Of a stretch of DNA of 64,000 nt, positions 1 through 9,350 are shown one piece after another. The notes under the pieces were generated by a model. It did no database searches. It was not told the origin of the DNA and was given only the letters and a program-made list of their open reading frames with translations. Both the position numbers and the translations under genes were made by a program. How positions within the stretch are numbered: position 1 is the stretch's first letter; each line of letters opens with the position of its first letter. Source of the DNA: an uncultured Collinsella sp. (GTDB taxonomy: Bacteria; Actinomycetota; Coriobacteriia; Coriobacteriales; Coriobacteriaceae); NCBI GenBank assembly GCA_900549455.1, contig UROM01000001.1:1-64000 (forward strand), given 5' to 3'.

Positions 1-1342
1 CTGTTGCAACTTCATTCATATTCATACGGAAGCATCCGTCACCTGCGATATTTACCACAGTCTTGTCCGGTCTTCCCATCTTGGCTCCGATGGCTGCTCC
101 AAGACCATATCCCATAGTTCCCAGGCCACCGGAAGAAAGGAAGGTTCTTGGCTCTTTGTATTTGAAATACTGAGCTGCCCACATCTGGTTCTGTCCAACC
201 TCTGTTGTGATGATGGCATCTCCTTTTGTCAGTTCGTACAGCTTTTCAATAATGTATGGGCCTGTAAGTTGGGAGTGATCATATCTTAACGGATATTTTT
301 CCTTCAGTTCACTGATATGTGCAGTCCATTCCGAATGTCTCATTTCTGGAACCTCTGCCAGAATACGTTTGAGAACTTCTTTCTCATCTCCTACCACACT
401 TGCATCTACTACGATGTTTTTGTTAATCTCTGCAGCATCTACGTCAATCTGGAGAATCTTCGCATTCTTTGCAAAGGTCTTTGTGTTTCCTGTGACACGA
501 TCACTGAATCTGGCTCCCAGCACGATCAGGAGATCGCAGCCTGAGACACCGAGGTTGGAAGTTTTTGTTCCATGCATTCCAAGCATTCCTGTATAGAAAG
601 GATCTTCGCCGGAAAATCCACCTTTGCCCATAAGGCTGTCACATACCGGAGCATCGATTTTGTGAGCAAGTTCTGTCACTTCTTTGGATGCTTCGGAGAT
701 AATTGTTCCGCCGCCTGTGAAGATGAACGGTTTCTTTGCATCTTTAATCATCTGGACTGCCGTTTCGATGTCCTTATCTTTGATTGTATCTACTTTTGGT
801 GTAATGGCTGCCGGAGTGCAGGCATTGTATTCATATTTCGCGCCTGTCACATCCTTTGTCACATCTACAAGTACAGGTCCCGGGCGTCCGCTCTTTGCAA
901 TATAGAACGCTCTGCGTACAGTGTCTGCCAGAGTAGTAATGTCTTTTACGATAAAGCTGTGCTTTGTGATCGGCATTACGATTCCTGTAATATCAACCTC
1001 CTGGAAAGAATCCTTTCCGAGAAGCGGTGTTCCTACATTACATGTGATTGCCACCATTGGTACGGAATCCATGTATGCGGTAGCGATTCCTGTTACCAGA
1101 TTGGTAGCTCCGGGACCGGAGGTTGCGAGACATACACCGACTTTGCCGGTAGCTCTTGCATATCCGTCTGCCGCATGGGAAGCTCCCTGCTCATGGGAAG
1201 TCAGTACATGTGTGATCTGGTCTTTATATTCATAGAGGGCGTCATATACATTCAGGATGGCACCGCCCGGATATCCGAATACAGTGTCAACGCCCTGTTC
1301 TTTTAAACATTCAACGATGATTTCAGCACCTGTAAGCTGCAT
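1..1342 (-). CDS. ilvB: Acetolactate synthase large subunit (partial, 3' end off the window)
   Basis: Catalyses the thiamine-diphosphate-dependent condensation of two pyruvates (or pyruvate plus 2-oxobutyrate), the first common step of valine, leucine and isoleucine synthesis. The start is the ATG at 1340-1342, preceded on the minus strand by GGAGGATATG; the protein begins MQLTGAEIIVECLKEQGVD, and the GYPGGAIL segment follows at once. The frame stays open to base 1, where the thiamine-binding GDGCFRMNMNEV motif is visible, so 447 codons are present and roughly the last 110 residues are outside the window. It is the third gene of leuB-ilvD-ilvB, with 75 bases between it and ilvD. Codon use is Clostridia-like and unlike the right part of the window. 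Confidence 0.93.
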   Translation of the reverse strand, partial: MQLTGAEIIVECLKEQGVDTVFGYPGGAILNVYDALYEYKDQITHVLTSHEQGASHAADGYARATGKVGVCLATSGPGATNLVTGIATAYMDSVPMVAITCNVGTPLLGKDSFQEVDITGIVMPITKHSFIVKDITTLADTVRRAFYIAKSGRPGPVLVDVTKDVTGAKYEYNACTPAAITPKVDTIKDKDIETAVQMIKDAKKPFIFTGGGTIISEASKEVTELAHKIDAPVCDSLMGKGGFSGEDPFYTGMLGMHGTKTSNLGVSGCDLLIVLGARFSDRVTGNTKTFAKNAKILQIDVDAAEINKNIVVDASVVGDEKEVLKRILAEVPEMRHSEWTAHISELKEKYPLRYDHSQLTGPYIIEKLYELTKGDAIITTEVGQNQMWAAQYFKYKEPRTFLSSGGLGTMGYGLGAAIGAKMGRPDKTVVNIAGDGCFRMNMNEVAT

Positions 1343-1417
1343 CTTTACATATCCTCCTAACTTTTCAGGCAGGAATCACAGGTTATGCCGCAATTCCCGC
1401 CGGGTACTTGTTCATCT

Positions 1418-3091
1418 TTATTTTGCTTTTGGTACCTCAAGGATCGCTCCTCTGTTTCCGGAGGTTACCATGGCAGCATATCTTGCAAGATATCCTGTTG
1501 TTACCTTTGGCTCACGAGGCTGCCATTTTGCTTTTCTTGCCTGCATTTCTTCATCGGAAACCTTGATCTCCAGTTTCAGTTCCGGAATGTTGATGCTGAT
1601 GATATCGCCCTCTTCAACAAGTGCGATCGGTCCGCCGACTGCTGCTTCCGGTGATACGTGTCCGATGGATGCTCCTCTGGATGCACCGCTGAAACGTCCG
1701 TCTGTGATCAGGGCTACAGAAGATCCCAGTCCCATACCTGCGATCGCAGATGTAGGGTTCAGCATCTCTCTCATACCAGGACCGCCTTTCGGTCCTTCAT
1801 AACGGATAACAACTACATCACCCTCAACGATCTTGCCACCTTTGATAGCTGCGATTGCGTCTTCCTCGCAGTCAAAGACTCTTGCAGGTCCTTCATGGAC
1901 CATCATCTCTTCTACAACTGCAGAACGTTTTACAACACCACCGTCCGGAGCAAGGTTACCTTTAAGTACTGCAAGTCCGCCTGTCTGGCTGTATGGATTG
2001 TCAATCGGTCTGATAACTTCAGGATTTAAGTTTACACAATCTTTGATGTTCTCGCCTACTGTCTTGCCTGTAACTGTCATGCACTCAGTATGAAGAAGTC
2101 CCTTCTTATTCAGTTCGTTCATAACTGCGTATACACCGCCTGCTTCGTTCAGGTCTTCTATGTATGTAGGACCTGCAGGTGCAAGGTGACAGAGGTTTGG
2201 AGTCTTTGCGCTAATTTCGTTTGCAAAGCTGATATCAAAGTCCATTCCGATCTCATGAGCGATAGCCGGAAGGTGAAGCATACTGTTTGTGGAGCATCCA
2301 AGTGCCATGTCTACTGTCAGGGCATTGAGGATTGCTTCCTTTGTCATGATATCTCTTGGACGGATGTTCTTTCTGTACATTTCCATAACCTGCATACCTG
2401 CATGTTTTGCAAGACGGATACGCTCGGAATATACAGCAGGGATGGTTCCGTTTCCTTTCAGACCCATACCAAGAACCTCTGTCAGACAGTTCATGGAGTT
2501 TGCTGTGTACATACCGGAACAGGATCCGCATGTAGGACATGTTTTCATTTCACATTCTGTCAGTCCGTCTTCATCAAGCTTGCCTGCTGCGTAAGCACCT
2601 ACTGCCTCGAACATACTGGAAAGGCTTGTCTTGTGTCCGTTCAGATGTCCGGCAAGCATTGGGCCGCCGCTTACGAATACAGTAGGAACATTCAGTCTGG
2701 CTGCTGCCATCAGAAGTCCGGGTACGTTCTTGTCACAGTTTGGAATCATAACCAGTGCATCAAACTGATGTGCCATTGCCATGGCTTCTGTGGAATCTGC
2801 GATCAGGTCTCTGGTAACCAGAGAATATTTCATTCCAACGTGTCCCATTGCAATACCGTCGCATACTGCGATTGCCGGGAACATAACAGGTGTACCGCCT
2901 GCCATTGCCACACCAAGCTTAACTGCCTGTGTGATCTTGTCAAGGTTCATATGACCCGGTACGATTTCATTGTAAGAACTTACGATACCTACCAGAGGTC
3001 TGTCCATTTCCTCTTTTGTCATTCCAAGAGCATTAAACAGGGAACGGTGAGGTGCCTGCTGTGTGCCTGTTTTTACTGCATCACTTCTCAT
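1418..3091 (-). CDS. ilvD: Dihydroxy-acid dehydratase
   Basis: Dehydrates 2,3-dihydroxy-isovalerate and 2,3-dihydroxy-3-methylvalerate to the 2-oxo acids, the third step of branched-chain amino acid synthesis, using an iron-sulfur cluster. The 557 residues match the usual family length. Visible marks are the PNCDKNVPG segment near residue 120, the Cys-rich [18 protein letters not shown] segment near residue 190, and the C-terminal [19 protein letters not shown] segment. It lies between leuB (37 bases upstream) and ilvB, probably in one transcript. Composition is the moderate-GC type of the first 6.7 kb. Confidence 0.96.
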   Translation of the reverse strand: MRSDAVKTGTQQAPHRSLFNALGMTKEEMDRPLVGIVSSYNEIVPGHMNLDKITQAVKLGVAMAGGTPVMFPAIAVCDGIAMGHVGMKYSLVTRDLIADSTEAMAMAHQFDALVMIPNCDKNVPGLLMAAARLNVPTVFVSGGPMLAGHLNGHKTSLSSMFEAVGAYAAGKLDEDGLTECEMKTCPTCGSCSGMYTANSMNCLTEVLGMGLKGNGTIPAVYSERIRLAKHAGMQVMEMYRKNIRPRDIMTKEAILNALTVDMALGCSTNSMLHLPAIAHEIGMDFDISFANEISAKTPNLCHLAPAGPTYIEDLNEAGGVYAVMNELNKKGLLHTECMTVTGKTVGENIKDCVNLNPEVIRPIDNPYSQTGGLAVLKGNLAPDGGVVKRSAVVEEMMVHEGPARVFDCEEDAIAAIKGGKIVEGDVVVIRYEGPKGGPGMREMLNPTSAIAGMGLGSSVALITDGRFSGASRGASIGHVSPEAAVGGPIALVEEGDIISINIPELKLEIKVSDEEMQARKAKWQPREPKVTTGYLARYAAMVTSGNRGAILEVPKAK

Positions 3092-3128
3092 TATCTATTT
3101 CCTCTTTTCTTAATTGTTTATCATTTAC

Positions 3129-4211
3129 TTACAGAGCTGCTGCGATCAGATCGCCCATCTCTTTTGTTCCTACAAGTTTGCATCCCTCTGACATAATATC
3201 ACCTGTGCGGTATCCCTCTGTCAGGACTTTCTGCACTGCTGCTTCTACTGCATCTGCTTCTTTATCCATATCAAGGGAGAAGCGAAGCATCATTGCTGCG
3301 GAAAGAATGGTTGCAATAGGGTTTGCCTTATCCTGTCCTGCAATATCAGGTGCAGAACCATGGCTTGGCTCATAGAGACCGAATTTTGTCTCATTTAAGC
3401 TTGCAGATGAAAGCATTCCGATGGAGCCTGTTACCATACTTGCCTCGTCTGAAAGGATATCTCCGAACATATTCTCTGTCAGGATAACATCGAACTGTTT
3501 CGGATCACGTACAAGCTGCATTGCGCAGTTGTCAACCAGCATATGCTCTAAGGTAACATCCGGATAATCTTTGGCAACTTCCTCTACCACTTTTCTCCAG
3601 AGTCTGGAAGAATCCAGAACATTTGCCTTATCTACGCTTGTTACTTTATTTCTTCTCTTACGTGCGATCTCAAATGCCTTGATGGCAATACGGCGGATCT
3701 CATTCTCATTATAGGAAAGAGTATCTACGGCTGTGCGGACTCCGTTCTCCTCGGTAGTCTTTCTGGCTCCGAAGTAAAGACCTCCTGTCAGCTCTCTTAC
3801 GATAATCATGTCAAAACCATCTCCGATGATCTCATCACGAAGCGGGCATGCATCACGAAGCTCATTGTAAAGATATGCAGGACGAAGGTTTGCAAAAAGG
3901 TTCAGCGCTTTACGGATTGCAAGAAGTCCTGCCTCCGGACGTTTAGACGGCTCCAGTTTGTACCACGGGGATGTCTTGGCATCGCCGCCGATGGACCCCA
4001 TCAGTACGGCGTCAGAATCTTTTGCCTGAGCAATGGCTTCCTCTGTAAGAGGTACTCCGTGAGCATCAATGGATGCACCTCCTAAAAGAACTTCTGTGTA
4101 TGAAAATTTATGGCTGTATTTCTCGCATACTCTGTCTAAAACTTTTTTGGCCTCGGCAACAATCTCCGGGCCGATTCCGTCTCCCGGAATCAGGGCAATT
4201 TTGTACTCCAT
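3129..4211 (-). CDS. leuB: 3-isopropylmalate dehydrogenase
   Basis: NAD-dependent oxidative decarboxylation of 3-isopropylmalate in leucine synthesis. The true start is the ATG at 4209-4211 ([17 protein letters not shown]), with GGAGGAG just upstream; a longer reading to 4307 runs through the promoter and is rejected. The 360 residues are normal for LeuB. Seen are the GDGIGPEI start, the substrate-binding [10 protein letters not shown] loop, the LVDNCAMQL segment and the metal-site DILSDEASM. It is the first gene of the leuB-ilvD-ilvB unit; leuC and leuD are not in view. Confidence 0.96.
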   Translation of the reverse strand: MEYKIALIPGDGIGPEIVAEAKKVLDRVCEKYSHKFSYTEVLLGGASIDAHGVPLTEEAIAQAKDSDAVLMGSIGGDAKTSPWYKLEPSKRPEAGLLAIRKALNLFANLRPAYLYNELRDACPLRDEIIGDGFDMIIVRELTGGLYFGARKTTEENGVRTAVDTLSYNENEIRRIAIKAFEIARKRRNKVTSVDKANVLDSSRLWRKVVEEVAKDYPDVTLEHMLVDNCAMQLVRDPKQFDVILTENMFGDILSDEASMVTGSIGMLSSASLNETKFGLYEPSHGSAPDIAGQDKANPIATILSAAMMLRFSLDMDKEADAVEAAVQKVLTEGYRTGDIMSEGCKLVGTKEMGDLIAAAL

Positions 4212-4278
4212 TTTATCTACTCCTCCGATTTCCCCTGTGCTGTAAAATTTTAACGCACTGGTGTGGATAATTGTTATT

Positions 4279-4307
4279 ATCATAACGCACTTTTCGACGG
4301 ATTTCAA
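4279..4307 (-). promoter_or_regulatory. Sigma-A type promoter of leuB-ilvD-ilvB
   Basis: On the minus strand TTGAAA (4302-4307) is followed by a 17-base spacer and TATGAT (4279-4284), about 70 bases before the leuB start codon. The leader between promoter and gene is only about 60 bases, too short for a T-box or an attenuator. The rest of the 324-base gap 4212-4535 holds nothing else that I recognise. Confidence 0.75.
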
Positions 4308-4535
4308 CCTATTAAATAGATAAAGTTATCTCCAGGATATAAAAAGAGCTCCTGTGTCTTTGATTTTCTTCCTGACTCCTGGTACTTTGGCTCCCTGCTT
4401 TCTGCCCGTTACCGCCACGCTCCCGCCCGAAAAGTATCTTATGCCACAGGATGTTCCACTATGGCAAAAGCTGCCTTCCCGTTTCCGGTACAGCAGCCTT
4501 TTCTTTTTCCTGTATTCTGTTTTTCAAAAAATCTC

Positions 4536-5336
4536 TCAGAATTTTCCACTGGAGCCGCCAAAAGTATCCCCCGAGGAAGACGTATGTGTACTGGAGCCCC
4601 CGCCACTGTCCTCATTTTTCGGTTTTGCGGATTTTGACACCGTACTGTAAAGATAATACTCGTTACTTCTGGTTACCTTCATACTGCCCTGACGTACATA
4701 GGAAGCAGCCTGATCCTGTTTTCGCACAGTTTTCAGTTTCCTCCTCATATTTCCGGTTATAAGCACGCCTGCCACAAGTCCCACTGCAAGAGCAATCAGC
4801 AGATTTGCCCCCACATCAAAAGGCTCCTTTGGAAGATTTCCCACATCATATGGCTCTGCCTCATCCGCCTGCATGATAAAGTCATCGCATTCCATGGCAA
4901 ACATCTGAAACGCTTCGTTATAATCCCCATCACTTAAATAAGGCTTCACCTGCTCCATGATATATTCCTGTCCGGCATCGGTAAACGCTTCAATAGCATA
5001 ACCATGTGTTGCAATAGCCCAGTTACGGTCACCCATATCCACCAGGAACAAAATACCGTCACCATCTTCTCCCTGTCCATATCCATGGTCAATAAAATAA
5101 TCATCTGCATAAGCCTGCGCCGTTTTTCCTTCCAGACTATTGGTGGTAACAATGATAACATCTACCTGTTCCCGCTCACTGATCTCATCCAGTGTATTGC
5201 AAAGGCTCTCCTTTTGATCTGTATCCAGAAGTCCCGCCTGATCCGCAAGCCGGCTTTCTGTTTCCGCCCATACCGGAAAGGCACATGCCAGGCATAAAAG
5301 GATCACTGTCAGAAATACGGATATTCTCTTTTTCAT
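4536..5336 (-). CDS. TPM-domain membrane protein (YgcG/YdjH-like)
   Basis: A 266-residue exported protein with a TPM domain (Psb32/YgcG type), a fold linked to membrane-protein turnover and phosphatase-like activity; its role here is inferred from neighbours. The start at 5336 (MKKRISVFLTVILLCLA) has GGAGGTG upstream and gives a signal peptide ending near VWAE; a longer reading to 5423 overlaps the preceding gene. The TPM domain covers about residues 28-160 (LADQAGLLDT, then GDGILFLVDMGDR). A single membrane helix follows near residue 185 (LLIALAVGLVAGVLI), and the tail is Gly/Ser-rich, ending GGSSGKF. It starts 14 bases after the zinc-ribbon gene, so the two are cotranscribed. In B. subtilis ydjH sits beside ydjG (zinc ribbon) and ydjI (SPFH). 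Confidence 0.8.
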   Translation of the reverse strand: MKKRISVFLTVILLCLACAFPVWAETESRLADQAGLLDTDQKESLCNTLDEISEREQVDVIIVTTNSLEGKTAQAYADDYFIDHGYGQGEDGDGILFLVDMGDRNWAIATHGYAIEAFTDAGQEYIMEQVKPYLSDGDYNEAFQMFAMECDDFIMQADEAEPYDVGNLPKEPFDVGANLLIALAVGLVAGVLITGNMRRKLKTVRKQDQAASYVRQGSMKVTRSNEYYLYSTVSKSAKPKNEDSGGGSSTHTSSSGDTFGGSSGKF

Positions 5337-5350
5337 GGCATTCACCTCCC

Positions 5351-6436
5351 CTACAAAGCCCAGATCAGATACAGGATAATATAGGCGATCACGCCAACGA
5401 TCCCCGTCGTTCCCAGGAACCATCTCGCAAAAGCACTCTTATCTGTGGGCAGATTCCCCACAAATTTCCCAGTCTGGCCATTCATGGCAAATATGTAATT
5501 ATCGCCTTTCCATTTCGTCTGCAGGATCCATACCGGATACAGTGCATACTTCGTAGTTCCGTTATGAAGCCGGATGCTGGTATTCTCCGGAACCACACTG
5601 GAATAGCCTCTGACCGTATCCCGGAATGCATCTTCCGTACTGTGACGGATACGCTCATTGGCACGTCCCTCGCACTCTTCCGCCGTCACATCATACTTAT
5701 CCGCAAAATATCCCGCCAGATATGCAGTCTGGAAATCCACCGCCTCTTTAAAATCAAAAGGCTCTATGGACTCCATCAGATCATTTTCCATACTGGCCGA
5801 ACCATCCACAGGTACATGATCAAATCCCAGAGAACCACTTCTGTGTACTGCATAATAACTGGTTTCCGTATAATCATAATCATTATCACTCCAGAAACGG
5901 GTCTTCGTAGCTTTATAGCGGATATCCGCACTGGCATCCGTATCATAAAGCCAGAACGGAACGTAGATCCCCTTCACCTCACTGATATGATTCTCCGACT
6001 TAAACGCTTTCGGGAGAAGGCGCTTGCCTGACAAATGCTTCTTCAGCTTCTCCTTTGCAGCCTTTTTATCCAGCTTAAACGGAATCACGTAATCTGGTTT
6101 CAGTGCACCGGACAGCTGTCCGGTCATTACCACCGGGCTGCCGCAAAACGGGCAGGCTGTCGCTGCCGTATTGGCATCACCCACGATCTCACCGCCACAG
6201 GACTTACACGTATAAGTACGTAATCCCTCACTCTCTCCATCCTGCCACTCACTGCCAGCCTCATCCGACCAGTTCATATCCTCCGGCTGTTCTTCTTCTA
6301 CAGCCTTAGCATGCTCCGATAATGTCTTAACATCAAACTCCGTATCACAGAACGGACACTTCATCTTCTGTGCAGAACTGTCAAACTCTATGGAGCCACC
6401 ACAGCACGGGCACTTAAACTCCTGCATCTTCGCCAT
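5351..6436 (-). CDS. Zinc-ribbon membrane protein, YdjG-like (moderate-GC copy)
   Basis: 361 residues with two N-terminal zinc ribbons (CPCCGG...CPFCD at residues 9-30 and CKSCGG...CPFCG near 80-97), a middle domain rich in aromatic and acidic residues, and one C-terminal membrane helix (TTGIVGVIAYIILYLIW). Proteins of this make-up are often labelled TFIIB-type zinc-ribbon proteins; a transcription role is unlikely and membrane-envelope association is more so. It has a near relative at 8004-9326: both share VIPFKL, GKxLLPK, the GIYVPFWLY-type segment, VPVDGS and SYLFAMNGQTG-type segments. The RBS is GAGGTG before ATG 6434-6436. It lies in the Clostridia-like part of the window. Confidence 0.8.
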   Translation of the reverse strand: MAKMQEFKCPCCGGSIEFDSSAQKMKCPFCDTEFDVKTLSEHAKAVEEEQPEDMNWSDEAGSEWQDGESEGLRTYTCKSCGGEIVGDANTAATACPFCGSPVVMTGQLSGALKPDYVIPFKLDKKAAKEKLKKHLSGKRLLPKAFKSENHISEVKGIYVPFWLYDTDASADIRYKATKTRFWSDNDYDYTETSYYAVHRSGSLGFDHVPVDGSASMENDLMESIEPFDFKEAVDFQTAYLAGYFADKYDVTAEECEGRANERIRHSTEDAFRDTVRGYSSVVPENTSIRLHNGTTKYALYPVWILQTKWKGDNYIFAMNGQTGKFVGNLPTDKSAFARWFLGTTGIVGVIAYIILYLIWAL

Positions 6437-6521
6437 ATATCCACCTCAATTCATCCTTCTGTATCCATCGACCGGCAGGAGTTATCCTGTGAATTTCTCC
6501 TGACCTTCTCCATTTTGTGAT

Positions 6522-7955
6522 TTATACAGCATCCTCCGGTCCGAACGGATCCCCGCACTCTGGGCAGAACTTCGGTGGATTCTCCGGATCAGCCGGTTCC
6601 CATCCACACCTGCTGCAACGATACCTCAACTTCTTCTCCGGTCTCTTCGCTCCACAGTTCGTACAAAACTTCCCTTTATTCACTGTACCGCAGGAACAAG
6701 TCCAGCTGTCCTCCACCGGACGCGATGCACCACACTCCGGACAGAATTTCCCCGAAGAAACCGCACCACAGCTGCAGGTCCAGCTGTCCGCAGCGGGCTT
6801 CGGCTCCGGCTTTTTGCTGCCGCATTCCGGGCAGAATTTGCCGGTAACGGTAGCGCCGCAGCTGCACTGCCAGCTGTCCGCCGGGGCGGGTGCGGGACGG
6901 CTGACCTGCTGGGGCGCGTCCACGCTGTCCGGACGGGCCTGCTGGCCCATAGCGAACAGGTTCTGGGCGCTCATGCCGCCCATACCGCCTGCACCGGCTG
7001 CCATGCCCATGCCCATAAAGCCGGCCATCGCGCCGTTGGGGTTGGCCGCCGCGGCGCGCATCGCGTCGCTCTGGGCGCTGGCGATGTTGGCGGCCGCCAT
7101 GGTGGGATCGCGCATGACCGCGGCCTTCTGCAGGTCCTTGATCATCTGCTCGTCTTCTTGCGAGGCAGCGATGGAGTTGACGCCAAAGCTCACGATCTCG
7201 ACACCGCGCAGATCGCGCCAGTCGGCCGAGAGGACCTCGTTGAGCGCGCGGGCGAGCTCGGCGGTGTGACCGGGGATGGCGCTGTAACGAATGCCCATCT
7301 CCGAGATCTTGGCAAAGGCGGGCTGCAGGGCGGTGAGCAGCTCGGACTTAAGCTGGCTGTCGATCTTATCGCGCGTGTAGCTATCGGTCACGTTGCCGCA
7401 CACGTTGGTGTAGAACAGCAGCGGGTTGGTGATACGGTACGAATACTCGCCGTTGCAGCGCACGGAGATGTCGACGTCCAGGCCAATGTTGTTATCGACC
7501 ACGCGGAAGGGCACGGGCGAGGCGGTGCCGTACTTGTTGCCGATGATCTCCTTGGTGTTGATGAAGTAGACGCGCTGGTCCTTGCCTGCATCGCCGCCAA
7601 AGGTAAAACGGCTGCCGATATTGGCGAACGTTTCCTTGATGGAGTCGCCCAGATTGCCGCTAAAGACGCTCGGCTCGCTGCCGGTGTCAAAGACAAACTC
7701 GCCAGGCTCCAGCGCAACCTCGATGATCTTGCCGTTTTGCACCACGAGCATGCCCTGGCCGTCGTTGACGGCGATGACAGAGCCGTTGGAGATGACGTTG
7801 TCCTCGCCGCGCGTGTTGGAGCTGCGGCCGCCGGTGCGCTTGCTGCCCTTGCAGGCCAAGACATCAGCGGGCATCGATTCGCAATAGATAAATTCCTTCC
7901 ACTGGTCGGCCATGACGCCGCCGGCAGCACCCAATCCAGCTTTCAAGAGTCCCAT
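6522..7955 (-). CDS. SPFH-domain protein with C-terminal zinc ribbons (YdjI-like), compositionally chimeric
   Basis: 477 residues. The N-terminal two thirds is an SPFH/band-7 type domain (MGLLKAGLGAAGGVMADQW to about residue 320, including RVVDNNIGLDVDISVRCNGEY), often called virion core protein-like. A Gly/Met/Ala-rich linker (MAGFMGMGMAAGAGGMGGM) follows, then three CSCG...CPECG or CTNCG ribbons and a last CSRCGW...CPECG ribbon. The N-terminal part is coded with Collinsella-type GC-rich codons; the last two or three ribbons (below about 6,800) use Clostridia-type codons such as AGA, TTG, AGG and GAA. The frame is unbroken across the switch. It follows the 440-residue zinc-ribbon gene by 48 bases and precedes the 361-residue one by 85. 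A membrane scaffold role is inferred from SPFH relatives. Confidence 0.78.
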   Translation of the reverse strand: MGLLKAGLGAAGGVMADQWKEFIYCESMPADVLACKGSKRTGGRSSNTRGEDNVISNGSVIAVNDGQGMLVVQNGKIIEVALEPGEFVFDTGSEPSVFSGNLGDSIKETFANIGSRFTFGGDAGKDQRVYFINTKEIIGNKYGTASPVPFRVVDNNIGLDVDISVRCNGEYSYRITNPLLFYTNVCGNVTDSYTRDKIDSQLKSELLTALQPAFAKISEMGIRYSAIPGHTAELARALNEVLSADWRDLRGVEIVSFGVNSIAASQEDEQMIKDLQKAAVMRDPTMAAANIASAQSDAMRAAAANPNGAMAGFMGMGMAAGAGGMGGMSAQNLFAMGQQARPDSVDAPQQVSRPAPAPADSWQCSCGATVTGKFCPECGSKKPEPKPAADSWTCSCGAVSSGKFCPECGASRPVEDSWTCSCGTVNKGKFCTNCGAKRPEKKLRYRCSRCGWEPADPENPPKFCPECGDPFGPEDAV

Positions 7956-8003
7956 GGTGATCTTCCTTTCTCGTCAAAGGCCGGGTGGTATTGGTCAGAA
8001 TGG

Positions 8004-9326
8004 CTAATCGTCCTTGTTGTCCTTCATGACAACGGTGGTCTCGGTGTGGCTGAAGGTATCGTGCTTCTCGGTCAGATCGAGGTCCCCGCAGTAGTAGTCG
8101 GCGTGGGTTGCCTCGTTGGCCGTCTTGAGCTGGCCTACCAGCAACACGTCCGCGATGATTACGATGATCAGTGGCGCGACGATGTTGATGAGGATGCCCT
8201 CGACATCAAAGGTGAGGTAGTCCGGATCGAAGGCGTTCTCTCCCATAAAGAGAATCTGGGAGAGGACAAACCCGATCACAAAGAACAGCACCGAGGCGAT
8301 GGCGAGCTTGGGCTTGGAGCAGGGGTGCTCGCCGACCATGCGACCGGTCTGGCCGTTCATGGCAAACAGATAACTCTTGCCGTTCCACGAGGTGGAAAGC
8401 ATCCACACGGGGAACAGGGCGTAGTCGCTGTCTTCCCAGGTGTAGTCGAGCTGCTTGCTTTCGACCGTGGCGTCGTCATATTCGTCGACGACGGTCTCGC
8501 GCAGGGCCGAGATCGTGCTCTCCTCCATGCGGCGCTCGGCACGTGCCTTGCAGGTCTCGCAATCTTCGTCGTAGCGGTTGGCGATGTAGCCGGGCATATA
8601 CGCGACCGAAAACGGGCACAGCGCGTCGTAGTCAAACGGCTCGATGGCGTCCATATGGCCGTCGGGCATCTTGGACGATCCGTCGACGGGCACGCGCTCA
8701 AACGAGATATTGCCTTTACGGTAGGCGTCGTAGTGGTCAGTGGTCGTGACGGTGCGATCGGGTTCCTCGGTTACGGTCTCGTTGGTCGCGTCAAAGTACA
8801 CTTCGCCGTCCACGCGGGCACCGTAGAGCCAAAACGGCACGTAGACGCCTTGGACCTCGTCGATGTGGTTGTCGGTGACAAAGCTCTTGGGCAGCAGAAT
8901 CTTGCCCTTGTAGTGCTCTTTGAGCGCGGCCATGACATCGTCGCGCCCGAGCTTAAACGGAATCACCAGGTCGGGTGAGAAGTCGCCCGAGAGCTGGCCA
9001 GGTGCCACGGCGGAGTTACCGCAGTACGGGCAGGTGGTGACGGCGACGGTGCCGTCCGAGATCAGTTCGGCGCCGCACGACGAGCAGATGTAGCCGGCGT
9101 TTTGAGCCAGCTCCTGCACGGCATCGTCGACAGAAGGTTTGGGAGCCGCGGCTGCGGCATCGGCTTTGGCATCGGCCTTGTCCTGGCGCTCGCGATAGAG
9201 GGCCTCGACTTCTTCGACTTCAAAGCGCGAGTCGCAGTAGTCGCAGACGAGCTTTTGCTCGGCACTGGCAAAGTGAAGGGGGCCGCCACACGCGGGGCAC
9301 TGATAGTTGACACTCTCGAAGGCCAT
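8004..9326 (-). CDS. Zinc-ribbon membrane protein, YdjG-like (GC-rich copy)
   Basis: 440 residues, same family as the gene at 5351-6436 but in GC-rich codons. Two zinc ribbons are seen at residues 10-31 (CPACGG...CDYCD) and about 80-100 (CSSCGA...CPYCG), then the shared middle region, and near the C terminus two hydrophobic segments (LAIASVLFFVIGFVLSQILF and INIVAPLIIVIIADVLLV), so it has one more membrane helix than its partner. It follows the DUF4428 gene by 24 bases. Having two members of one family in one colinear set, one of each composition type, fits recombination or misjoining between equivalent operons of two species. Confidence 0.8.
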   Translation of the reverse strand: MAFESVNYQCPACGGPLHFASAEQKLVCDYCDSRFEVEEVEALYRERQDKADAKADAAAAAPKPSVDDAVQELAQNAGYICSSCGAELISDGTVAVTTCPYCGNSAVAPGQLSGDFSPDLVIPFKLGRDDVMAALKEHYKGKILLPKSFVTDNHIDEVQGVYVPFWLYGARVDGEVYFDATNETVTEEPDRTVTTTDHYDAYRKGNISFERVPVDGSSKMPDGHMDAIEPFDYDALCPFSVAYMPGYIANRYDEDCETCKARAERRMEESTISALRETVVDEYDDATVESKQLDYTWEDSDYALFPVWMLSTSWNGKSYLFAMNGQTGRMVGEHPCSKPKLAIASVLFFVIGFVLSQILFMGENAFDPDYLTFDVEGILINIVAPLIIVIIADVLLVGQLKTANEATHADYYCGDLDLTEKHDTFSHTETTVVMKDNKDD

Positions 9327-9350
9327 GATCGGTCCTTTCCGTGCCGGAGG

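Noticed and set aside
2090..3196. 368-codon plus-strand frame opposite ilvD
   Set aside because: Antisense of ilvD; Cys/His-rich by codon complement only.
4212..4278. Possible T-box or attenuator before leuB
   Set aside because: The leader after the promoter is only about 60 bases and has no stem-loop series.
7158..8978. 606-codon plus-strand frame opposite the SPFH and zinc-ribbon genes
   Set aside because: Shadow of two real minus-strand genes that have ribosome sites and clear zinc ribbons.
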